Positions 57,401-64,000 of a stretch of 64,000 nt of DNA are shown here, piece by piece. The stretch is from Rossellomorea sp. SC111 (GTDB taxonomy: Bacteria; Bacillota; Bacilli; Bacillales; Bacillaceae_B): positions 1 to 64,000 of the forward strand of contig NZ_JANIOC010000007.1 in NCBI RefSeq assembly GCF_024733565.1, in the 5' to 3' direction. The first letter of the stretch is position 1; every line of letters starts with the position of its first letter. Below the pieces are notes generated by a model. It had not been told where the DNA came from. It searched no databases and saw nothing but the letters and a program-made list of their open reading frames with translations. The translations under genes were made by a program, and so were the position numbers.

Positions 57401-58405
57401 TTAAGAGTTAAATTTCAAGGCGATTCCTTGCTTTAAATGGTTCAATTGACGTTCTCGATCTATGTATAGCTCCTGAGCCTTTTCATGGGATATATTGGTG
57501 AATGTAATATCTTCTCCGGGCTTCGTTTGAGCAATGAGGGGAAGATCCACGGATGCAATGTATCCCATTCTCGGATAGCCCCCCGTCGTTTGCCGGTCAG
57601 CCAACAGAATGATCGGCTGACCATTCGACGGAACCTGAATCGTTCCGAACGCCACCGCTTCTGATATCATATCGAACTCCTCATCCAGGTGGAGGGACGG
57701 ACCTTCTAGGCGGTATCCCATCCGGTCTGACTGGGAAGATACTTTAAATGACCGGTTGAAAAACTGCTCCCGGCTCTCTTCGGAAAATAATTCATACTCT
57801 GTTCCAGGGATCACCCGGATGGCTTTCTTCTGATGATAGGACGAAATGAATTCAGATGAAATCGACCAATCAATTTCCGTGAAGTCACTCTTCTCCACAT
57901 AGGGAAGTAAATAGTCGATCATATTGGCAGATTCTTTGTTGAGCTTTCCTGCTTCAAGGATGTCACCCGCCTGAAGGGGACGACCTTCGAATCCTCCGAT
58001 TCCCGCCCTCACATATGTGGACCTGCTGTTCATGACTTTTCCCACGTTAAAGCCCCCTGCAATCGCCAGGTAACTGCGGCAGCCATTCGTGCATGCCCCG
58101 AACTTCAGGATGCTTCCTGCCTTGATCAACAGGGATCTTCTTAAAGGAACGTGCTTCCCATCAATGGTCGGAGAAAGATCTCCCCCGCAAATCGAGATAA
58201 GGGATGTTTCCTTGAATTCAAGGACAGGTCCCATCAGGGTGATTTCAAGGGTTGCCTCGTCCACATCGTTGCCGACGAGCAGGTTCGCGATTTTGTGGGC
58301 GAGGGGGTCCATGGTCCCGCTCACGATGACGCCATATTTTTGATAACCGTACCTTCCTAAGTCCTGAATGGTCGTCAGGAGGCCCGGTTTGATTATATTA
58401 ATCAT
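57401..58405 (-). CDS. pxpC: 5-oxoprolinase subunit C (PxpC, KipA-like)
   Basis: A 334-residue carboxyltransferase-domain protein. LTTIQDLGRYGYQKYGVIVSG (about 9-29), the G-R-rich SRSTYVRAGIGGFEGRPLQAGD and the conserved ILLADRQTTGGYPRMG (about 265-280) identify the C subunit of ATP-dependent 5-oxoprolinase (in B. subtilis named KipA, partner of the KinA inhibitor KipI). ATG shares a base with the pxpB stop (TAATG). It contains an exact 14-nt copy of the dispersed repeat in frame. Confidence 0.9.
   Translation of the reverse strand: MINIIKPGLLTTIQDLGRYGYQKYGVIVSGTMDPLAHKIANLLVGNDVDEATLEITLMGPVLEFKETSLISICGGDLSPTIDGKHVPLRRSLLIKAGSILKFGACTNGCRSYLAIAGGFNVGKVMNSRSTYVRAGIGGFEGRPLQAGDILEAGKLNKESANMIDYLLPYVEKSDFTEIDWSISSEFISSYHQKKAIRVIPGTEYELFSEESREQFFNRSFKVSSQSDRMGYRLEGPSLHLDEEFDMISEAVAFGTIQVPSNGQPIILLADRQTTGGYPRMGYIASVDLPLIAQTKPGEDITFTNISHEKAQELYIDRERQLNHLKQGIALKFNS
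57692..57705 (+). repeat. Exact dispersed repeat copy inside pxpC
   Basis: GAGGGACGGACCTT on the plus strand. On the coding strand AAGGTCCGTCCCTC encodes the GPSL part of RLEGPSLH. A full 14-base match inside a conserved gene is unlikely by chance. Confidence 0.6.
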
Positions 58406-59121
58406 TATTCCTCCTCCAATGCTTTATATTCTTCGATTGAAATCGATGTGAAGCGGATTCGGTCCCCGGCTTTCAGTAAGCTTGGTGACTCGGCGTTATC
58501 AGGTTGGAACAGTTTTAATGGTGTACGGCCGATCAGCTGCCATCCACCTGGTGTTTCGATGGGGTATACCCCTGTTTGTTCCCCGGCTATCCCCACTGAG
58601 CCTGCAGGTATTTTCAATCGTGGGGAGTCTCTTCTCGGCGTCGCGATTTCCGGAGACATCCCGCCGATATAAGGGAATCCGGGTGCGAAGCCGATCATGT
58701 ATACGAGATAGTCACCGTTCATGTGTTTCGTGATGACTTCTTCAGTGGATAGTTGATGATGGTTTGCTACATCTTCCAAGTCTGGTCCCAATTCTCCTCC
58801 GTAGCATACAGGGATGTCGATGATTCTTCCTTCTCCTTTTTCTTCGGTTTTCAGGGGAGAAAGCATGTGTTCGATTTCAGAACAGACGACCGTGTATGGA
58901 AGAGTGTTTTGAAAGGGTTTGTGAGTTTCGATGATTTTGATTGGATCGTAATAGAGTGTGACGGTTGTAAAGGCCGGGATGAATTCTACCAGCCAGTCGA
59001 ATGAGTGGGTTTCGATTTGGTTTGTTACCGCTTTCACCAGGTCGTGCGTTTCTTGCTGAATCGAGCTGCCTAATTGGATGACGACGGCGTGGTCGCCTAA
59101 TGGGCGTAACGTATAATTCAA
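58405..59121 (-). CDS. pxpB: 5-oxoprolinase subunit B (PxpB, KipI-like)
   Basis: A 238-residue protein of the AHS1/KipI family. It starts MNYTLRPLGDHAVVIQLG and has GFAPGFPYIGGM with TPRRDSPRLKIPAGSVGIAG and ETPGGWQLIGRTP (about 165-185), the family core. With PxpC and PxpA it hydrolyses 5-oxoproline to glutamate; the B. subtilis homologue also inhibits the sporulation kinase KinA. The start is TTG 59121: GGAGGT lies six bases before it. A longer ATG start at 59139 would contain that ribosome-binding site. Confidence 0.9.
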   Translation of the reverse strand: MNYTLRPLGDHAVVIQLGSSIQQETHDLVKAVTNQIETHSFDWLVEFIPAFTTVTLYYDPIKIIETHKPFQNTLPYTVVCSEIEHMLSPLKTEEKGEGRIIDIPVCYGGELGPDLEDVANHHQLSTEEVITKHMNGDYLVYMIGFAPGFPYIGGMSPEIATPRRDSPRLKIPAGSVGIAGEQTGVYPIETPGGWQLIGRTPLKLFQPDNAESPSLLKAGDRIRFTSISIEEYKALEEE

Positions 59122-59224
59122 GGAATGACCTCCATTCACGATTGTATGTTTATAGAAAATAAAAAGTAAATATGTATGAGCGGCCGCGCAAATAAGATAA
59201 TTCAGAAAGTTTGGCCATGTTGTT

Positions 59225-59252
59225 ATTATAGTATAATTCTTTGTGTTTTCAA
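59225..59252 (-). promoter_or_regulatory. Promoter of the pxpB-pxpC-transporter operon
   Basis: On the minus strand TTGAAA (59247-59252), a 16-base spacer and a perfect TATAAT (59225-59230). It predicts a leader of about 95 bases before pxpB. Confidence 0.7.
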
Positions 59253-59319
59253 TAAAAGTATGGGAATTAGCTGAATATTTGAATGGATTATGACTTTGAA
59301 CCTAAGTGAGTGTTCATGC

Positions 59320-59461
59320 TTTTTTGGCTTATTCGAGTGAAACGTTCGTTTCACTCGCCTTTCAGCTTATGCTGAAAGGCCGGGGATAGTGGGACAACCG
59401 ACAGGATAAAATGAATTTTCTCCTGTCGGTTGTCCCACTATCCCCGGAATAAGCCAAAAAA
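59320..59461. repeat. Cloverleaf-like nested palindrome
   Basis: An outer stem TTTTTTGGCTTATTC (59320-59334) with GAATAAGCCAAAAAA (59447-59461) encloses three perfect hairpins in a row: GAGTGAAACG/CGTTTCACTC (59335-59356), GCCTTTCAGC/GCTGAAAGGC (59357-59380), and a 26-bp stem starting CGGGGATAGTGGGACAACCG (59381-59406) with its exact complement at 59421-59446. No unpaired base separates the stems. The T-runs are at the 5' side on both strands, so it is not an ordinary terminator. It lies between the divergent pxpB promoter and the MFS gene. Confidence 0.9.
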
Positions 59462-59607
59462 ACAGTAAAGAATTATTTTCTCCATAATAGTGAATGTAGT
59501 TTCATTGATACTATTTGCATTCTGTTAAAAACTTACACATTTCGGTTGTTTTAATTCGTATCACAATTGTGTTTTATGTGCTATTATTTAGTAATCCGAA
59601 ATAATAT

Positions 59608-59627
59608 CCCCATCTGCTGGTGGGGTT
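59608..59627 (+). other. Small hairpin just before the MFS ribosome-binding site
   Basis: CCCCATC and GGTGGGG around TGCT, followed by TTTGAT. Weakly terminator-like, 12 bases before the GGGAGG. It could be an attenuator or simply a leader structure. Confidence 0.35.
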
Positions 59628-59653
59628 TGATAGATGGGAAGGGAGGTTTTTTT

Positions 59654-60844
59654 ATGAAGGTGAAGGATCCTTTATGGACGAGGTCTTTTATTATGTTGAT
59701 GGTGGGGAATTTGTTTGTGTTTATGTCGTTTCAGATGTTGATTCCGACGCTTCCTCCTTATATTAAGTCGATTGGGGCTTCTGGGCTTGAGATTGGATTG
59801 GTGACGACGCTGTTTTCAATCGGGGCTGTGTTAAGCCGGCCGTTTATTGGGTTTATGTTGGAATACAGGGACAGGAAGCCCCTTGTCTTGATAGGAGTGA
59901 TCTCGTTACTCGCAATAACGGTGATTTATCCATTGTCGAGTGTAGTCTTCATCTTTCTATTATTCCGATTTGTACATGGACTCGCATGGGGATGGTCCAC
60001 AACGGTTAATGGGACGGCAGCCGTAGATGTGGTACCTAAATCCCGTTTAGGAGAAGGAATGGGGTATTACGGCTTGTCGATTACGATCGGGATGATCATC
60101 GCTCCGAGTCTCGGAATCTATTTATTCCAGGTGACGACCTTCACGAATCTGATCATCACCTCAAGTGTACTGGGTGTCATCGCGATCTTCCTATTGGGAA
60201 TCGTTCATTACCAGACGCCTGAAGTGGTTAAAGAAACGAAGAAAGAAGACTTGAAGTTTTCCTATCTTGGTTCATTAGTAGAGAAATCCAGCTGGTTCCC
60301 GGCTTTCATTACGATCATGGTGACCTTTGGATATGGATCGATTGTTACATTCATCGTCATTTTCGGGGAAGAACGCGGAATACAGCATATCTTCCTGTTC
60401 TACTTATGTAATGCGATCATGGCGTCCCTTTCAAGACCGATTGCAGGAAAGTGGTTTGATGAACGGGGACCAAAGGGACTTGTGCTATTCTGTATCGTCG
60501 TGACGTTTATCGGCATGTGGGCACTGTCTTTCGCTCATTCTGACTTGCTGATCATCGTATCCGGTCTTCTTTTCGGAGTTGGATTCGGCTCCCTGATTCC
60601 GACTCTTCAATCCTGGACATTATCCATGACGCCGGATCATAGACGTGGAGTGGCGAACGGTATGTTCTTCTCTTCCATCGACCTTGGTATCGGCTTGAGC
60701 GGCTTAGTATTCGGGGTGCTGGCTCAGTATGTCGAGACGGGTGTACTATTCCAAATTTCCAGCCTGTTCTTACTCATTGCCCTTGTAGTGGCGATCTTTG
60801 AAGGCAGAAAACAAAAAAAGCTTGTCCATCAGACTTCCGCATAG
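59654..60844 (+). CDS. MFS transporter
   Basis: A 396-residue major facilitator with about 12 hydrophobic helices. The loop 2-3 motif is present as RPFIGFMLEYRDRKP (about 74-88), with the mirrored SRPIAGKWFDERGPKG in the second half, and GWSTTVNGTAAVDVVPKSRLGEGMGYYGL around helix 5. This is the drug-efflux-like (12-TM) group; substrate not predictable. ATG 59654 lies eight bases behind GGGAGG, though an open frame extends upstream. Monocistronic. Confidence 0.85.
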   Translation: MKVKDPLWTRSFIMLMVGNLFVFMSFQMLIPTLPPYIKSIGASGLEIGLVTTLFSIGAVLSRPFIGFMLEYRDRKPLVLIGVISLLAITVIYPLSSVVFIFLLFRFVHGLAWGWSTTVNGTAAVDVVPKSRLGEGMGYYGLSITIGMIIAPSLGIYLFQVTTFTNLIITSSVLGVIAIFLLGIVHYQTPEVVKETKKEDLKFSYLGSLVEKSSWFPAFITIMVTFGYGSIVTFIVIFGEERGIQHIFLFYLCNAIMASLSRPIAGKWFDERGPKGLVLFCIVVTFIGMWALSFAHSDLLIIVSGLLFGVGFGSLIPTLQSWTLSMTPDHRRGVANGMFFSSIDLGIGLSGLVFGVLAQYVETGVLFQISSLFLLIALVVAIFEGRKQKKLVHQTSA

Positions 60845-60873
60845 TTTGATGGGGGAATAATAGTGGTAAGTAT

Positions 60874-60930
60874 AAAGGACTATCTGTTTTGAAAGTGCAT
60901 CAAAGCCTTTCGTAGCGGATAGTCCTTTCT
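60874..60930 (+). terminator. Terminator after the MFS gene
   Basis: AAAGGACTATC (60874-60884) pairs with GATAGTCCTTT (60918-60928), with a small internal pairing GAAAG/CTTTC in the long loop, then T. Confidence 0.75.
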
Positions 60931-61091
60931 TCTGTAATGGAAGTGATTCAATTGAATCACGGCAGAAAGTATCAATCGGAAATTGAAAAGGAAATGAAAT
61001 TTTATCCCAATGAAATTCTGTTAGAATGAGAGAAATAGACAAGTCTGTGAGGTTTCCGGCGAAGGAAGGCCCACATATAACGGAGGACATT

Positions 61092-63836
61092 ATGACAGAA
61101 GAAAAATTACTGATGGAGAAGTCATTTTATCGAACTTTTTTAGTAGATCAGGACACGAACCGTCATCCTATAGAAGTACTTGGAGGAGCATTTGTCGAAG
61201 AACAGCAAAATGAACCATATGATTTAACCTACATCCGCTATGCCCAAGGGGAGGTTTATTTTCATAGCAGGGACTATGAAGCGGCCATCTTCAAATGGGA
61301 AAGTATCCTGAACGAACTGGAACCATGGGCTAAGAAGAACATTGCGGACTCTTACTACGAGCTTGGGATGCTGTCATCAGCCGAGGATGTATACACTGCC
61401 ATCCAAACCGAAAGTACGATATTGACCATGGAGGTGTCCCTGCAGCTATTCTCCCTTTACATCGAGCGGAACAAGGTCCAATCGGCCTATCACACTATCG
61501 AGAAAGCTTTGTCGATTGAACCGGATTATCCAAATGTCACTGAACTTGCAAGGGCTTTTTATGAGGAGCAGGGGGACTGGAATAAAGCCGTCGAACTGGC
61601 GGTGAAGGAATCGATCCGAACGAGGGAACCTTCATGGTTCATCATCCTGAGAGAGTATGCTGATGAAGGTTACACAAGGTCATTTGCTCCCGATTATTAC
61701 TATGATCTGTTGATCACCGTGTACGAAAAAGACCGTAAACAATTCAAGGATCTCGCATCTTCACTCTGGACGAGTTACAGAAGTCACTCGGCTGCCCATA
61801 TCGAATGGATGCTGACGGTTAATACGATCTTTGAATACGTGGAGATCCTTCCGAACGAATCATGGCAGGAAATCCTTTCTCACTTTAAAGAAGCATATAT
61901 CGGGTTCCTTGAAGGTGACTACCTTGTGAAAGATCTCGAAGGCTTCATGCCGAGTATGCTGACGAATTGGTTGAAGGTGAGCAGGGGACAGCAGCCACTA
62001 ATTCCGGCAGCGGCCGTTTTGGCCTGGAATGACGTCTTTTCCTACAGCATCGAACCAATGGTGACGGAAGAAGCGGAAATGATTCTGTTAGAGGAGAATT
62101 CCAATCAGGCCAGATTTGATGATATCATCCTCTTCTTGAATAAAATCATCCAGTGGGCCGAACGGAATGGCGCCCCTGTAGGTTACAAAACTCAGTGGAT
62201 CGCAGAACAGTTGATGGACCTGAGTGAACATCATCTTTTGATTGCAGGAAGTGCATCAAGCGGAAAGTCTTCCTTCGTTCAATCCGTCCTGGGTGAAAGT
62301 GTGGGAGAAGCTGAAGATTCAACGATCATCTACAGCTACCATGATCAGCAGGTGGAAGTGAAGGAGATTCACGATCAGGGGGTTCATCAGGTGGAAAGCA
62401 TCGCAGACTTCGAAGAGTTGATGCAGCGGGAAGCCTTTGTGGAATACAAGCTTCCATCAGAGTTCCTTAAGAAAAATGGAACGGCCCTCATCGATGTTCA
62501 AACGGGTAAGAGGAAGCTTGATGATCTGACTGCCTTTTATCCTGCAGCCGACGGGTTATTATATGTCCTGAATGCCGATGCCCCGTTCAATGCAGAAGAC
62601 CGTCAGACCTTACGGAAATTAGCGGAAATCGGACAGCCTGTGAACGTACATTTCCTATTAAATAAGATGGATAAAGTATCCCACACAGAGAGAACGGAAG
62701 AAATCATTGAATCTGCACGGAACAAAGCCCGTGAATGGTTCCCGGATGCAGAGGTGCTGCCTTACTCGTCCCTCGAAGCCGTTCATCTTCAGCGTAAAGA
62801 TGTGGAAACGTTCCTCGGGGATCATTATCAGATGAAGAGCGGTGCCCTTAAGGGAGAGCGTGGGAGCAAACTATTTTATTTAGTGAGAAAAACGTTAAGG
62901 GATCTATACTCCAAACGAAAGAATCATGAAAACGGGTTGAAAGAGAGTATTGAGAAAAATGAGGACATCCTCACACGCCTGAATGGATTTGAGAACTACT
63001 TGGGAGACATGCAAAGCGATAAGGTTTCCATCATCAAGGATTCCTTCCATCAAAAGAAGGAAGCCATGAAGAAGGAAATCTCTGAGAAAATCCCTGCCAT
63101 ACTCAGCGGTTGCTCGGAATTGATCAGCGAAGAAAGTGATTTCAAACAAATCCACACGGAATTAAATGATGCGATGAACAAAAGGATCCAAGAGTACATC
63201 CAGGGCGATCTCATGCCTCGTTACGTCACGTCCCTTGAGGAATGGCTTGCCTTTTCAAAACAGGAGCTACAGGACAGCCAGGATTACTTGAATGAAATGA
63301 GTGAAACGTTTAACGGACTCTTCGGGAAAGATAAAGTCGTTCTAAAGTGCGATTTCCAAGTGGTTGATGATTGGCGCAGGGACGTCAGCAGAATGGGGAC
63401 GAGGGCGCAGATCGACAAAGAGAATATCCTTTTGCGGTTTAAACCGGCTCAGTTCCTCCTGAAAAGCGCAGGAAAACTACTTGGGGTACTGCCGCAGAAT
63501 AAGTCCTTATTATATAACCAGTACAAGCGTTATCTGGAGAACGAAGACTATCAGGATATTACGGAATCCGTTGTCCAGAAGTTCTTCCTTCAGTTTGATT
63601 TGTTTGAGAAATCCCTGCAGCAGGATGTTCATTCCTTCTTTACGGAGCCGTTCAGGCAATTGGAGGTAACGATCAAGGATACGGAAGCGGAGATCGCATC
63701 CGACCAGGAATCCTTGAAGAAAATGAAAGCAAATCCGGAACGATATTTCGATCCGATCACCCTGTTTGAAGTGAAACTTCTTCAGCATGAGTACATGGTA
63801 AAGGCCAGTTACAAGGCTTCACATCATTTTTCATAA
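61092..63836 (+). CDS. TPR-GTPase fusion, dynamin-like
   Basis: A 914-residue cytosolic protein. Residues ~45-190 are tetratricopeptide-like (YAQGEVYFHSRDYEAAIFKW, YYELGMLSSAEDVYTAI, LSIEPDYPNVTELARAFYEE). A GTPase domain follows: P-loop GSASSGKSS at 386-394 and NKMD (G4) at 524-527; the G3 position reads LIDVQTGK (D468) where dynamins have DTPG. After ~560 there is a long helical/coiled-coil region (KNHENGLKESIEKNEDILTRL onward) ending near 914. GGAGG lies five bases before ATG 61092; an upstream extension is unsupported. The plan fits a bacterial dynamin-type membrane or stress GTPase, with TPR for partners. No transmembrane helix. Function unknown. Confidence 0.75.
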   Translation: MTEEKLLMEKSFYRTFLVDQDTNRHPIEVLGGAFVEEQQNEPYDLTYIRYAQGEVYFHSRDYEAAIFKWESILNELEPWAKKNIADSYYELGMLSSAEDVYTAIQTESTILTMEVSLQLFSLYIERNKVQSAYHTIEKALSIEPDYPNVTELARAFYEEQGDWNKAVELAVKESIRTREPSWFIILREYADEGYTRSFAPDYYYDLLITVYEKDRKQFKDLASSLWTSYRSHSAAHIEWMLTVNTIFEYVEILPNESWQEILSHFKEAYIGFLEGDYLVKDLEGFMPSMLTNWLKVSRGQQPLIPAAAVLAWNDVFSYSIEPMVTEEAEMILLEENSNQARFDDIILFLNKIIQWAERNGAPVGYKTQWIAEQLMDLSEHHLLIAGSASSGKSSFVQSVLGESVGEAEDSTIIYSYHDQQVEVKEIHDQGVHQVESIADFEELMQREAFVEYKLPSEFLKKNGTALIDVQTGKRKLDDLTAFYPAADGLLYVLNADAPFNAEDRQTLRKLAEIGQPVNVHFLLNKMDKVSHTERTEEIIESARNKAREWFPDAEVLPYSSLEAVHLQRKDVETFLGDHYQMKSGALKGERGSKLFYLVRKTLRDLYSKRKNHENGLKESIEKNEDILTRLNGFENYLGDMQSDKVSIIKDSFHQKKEAMKKEISEKIPAILSGCSELISEESDFKQIHTELNDAMNKRIQEYIQGDLMPRYVTSLEEWLAFSKQELQDSQDYLNEMSETFNGLFGKDKVVLKCDFQVVDDWRRDVSRMGTRAQIDKENILLRFKPAQFLLKSAGKLLGVLPQNKSLLYNQYKRYLENEDYQDITESVVQKFFLQFDLFEKSLQQDVHSFFTEPFRQLEVTIKDTEAEIASDQESLKKMKANPERYFDPITLFEVKLLQHEYMVKASYKASHHFS

Positions 63837-63839
63837 AAG

Positions 63840-63895
63840 AAAAAGACTGATTCAATCCGTGGCACACACCCTGGATTGGGTCAGTCTTTTCTTTT
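63840..63895 (+). terminator. Terminator after the TPR-GTPase gene
   Basis: AAAAAGACTGA and TCAGTCTTTT, plus an internal CAATCC/GGATTG, form a long hairpin; A- and T-runs on both sides make it bidirectional, serving the leftward gene at the window edge as well. Confidence 0.85.
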
Positions 63896-63904
63896 GGTCA
63901 AAAC

Positions 63905-64000
63905 TTACATATGCAAAAAGCTGCTATTTTCCTGAATGACATCGGCAATGATGCGTTCCAGGGAGTTTTCTGTATGGATGGTGGAGAAATCGAGTCCGAG
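63905..64000 (-). CDS. 3' end of a leftward gene (partial)
   Basis: The last 96 bases contain an open minus-strand frame ending in TAA at 63905-63907: 31 residues, ...LDFSTIHTENSLERIIADV and then IQENSSFLHM. It stops at the bidirectional terminator, which supports a real gene end. Too short to assign. Confidence 0.5.
   Translation of the reverse strand, partial: LGLDFSTIHTENSLERIIADVIQENSSFLHM

Noticed and set aside
59320..59461. Bidirectional intrinsic terminator
   Set aside because: The T-runs precede the stem on both strands rather than follow it, so neither direction has the required U-tract.

Overview
The window is a contiguous stretch of a Bacillaceae chromosome (Bacillus sensu lato, moderate GC). 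The evidence is the gene order: yebE-yebG-purEKBCSQLFMNHD, then yerA-yerB-yerC-pcrB-pcrA-ligA-camS, then gatCAB, dgkB and rlmCD. This is essentially the Bacillus subtilis order, but here it starts right behind an rRNA operon and is interrupted by inserted metabolic blocks. Species cannot be fixed by eye. Layout: 1-640 holds the 3' end of a 23S rRNA gene, a complete 5S gene, a structured non-coding segment and a second, truncated 5S copy with its own terminator. 640-1440 is gene-free and carries degenerate ~20-nt-period repeats and a G-quadruplex motif. 1444-15645 is yebE, yebG and the complete de novo purine operon, with PurR boxes, a consensus promoter and a guanine riboswitch with terminator in front of purE. 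15623-26491 is the yer/pcr/lig block plus three small membrane proteins (EYxxD, DUF2892, and a 38-residue one). 26716-29741 encodes the glyoxylate shunt (malate synthase, isocitrate lyase). 29940-39300 is argCJBD-carAB-argF. 39445-41391 has yueI, an AbrB-type membrane protein and a cupin. 41993-45199 is gatCAB. 45479-55543 holds a secreted thermolysin-like protease, several small or poorly known genes, a methyltransferase next to an arylamine N-acetyltransferase-like gene, dgkB and rlmCD. 55564-59121 has an excisionase-like gene, ywbE and a leftward pxpB-pxpC-NRAMP-related operon that lacks pxpA. 59320-59461 is a perfect cloverleaf-like palindrome. The end carries an MFS transporter, a TPR-GTPase fusion and the 3' end of a leftward gene. 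How the genes work together: PurEKBCSQLFMNHD carry out every step from PRPP to IMP, with transcription limited by PurR and by guanine binding to the leader RNA. AceB and AceA let the cell grow on acetate or fatty acids. ArgC/J/B/D with CarAB and ArgF make citrulline. GatCAB repairs misacylated tRNA-Gln. The most unusual feature is the density of small non-coding repeats. A 13-14-nt motif, GAGGGACGGACCT(T/C), occurs about 18 times, several times as inverted pairs that look like terminators and three times inside reading frames. Two further palindromic motifs (GTGCCTGTCACC, TGTACCAGGTACA), a tandem pair of 123-nt hairpin elements with compensatory changes, and two loci of 20-nt-period GACGCAA repeats accompany it. 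Among proteins, the TPR-dynamin-like GTPase (61092-63836), the NRAMP-related transporter without metal motifs and the small ORFs are the least explained. All calls are from reading the sequence; no database search was run.
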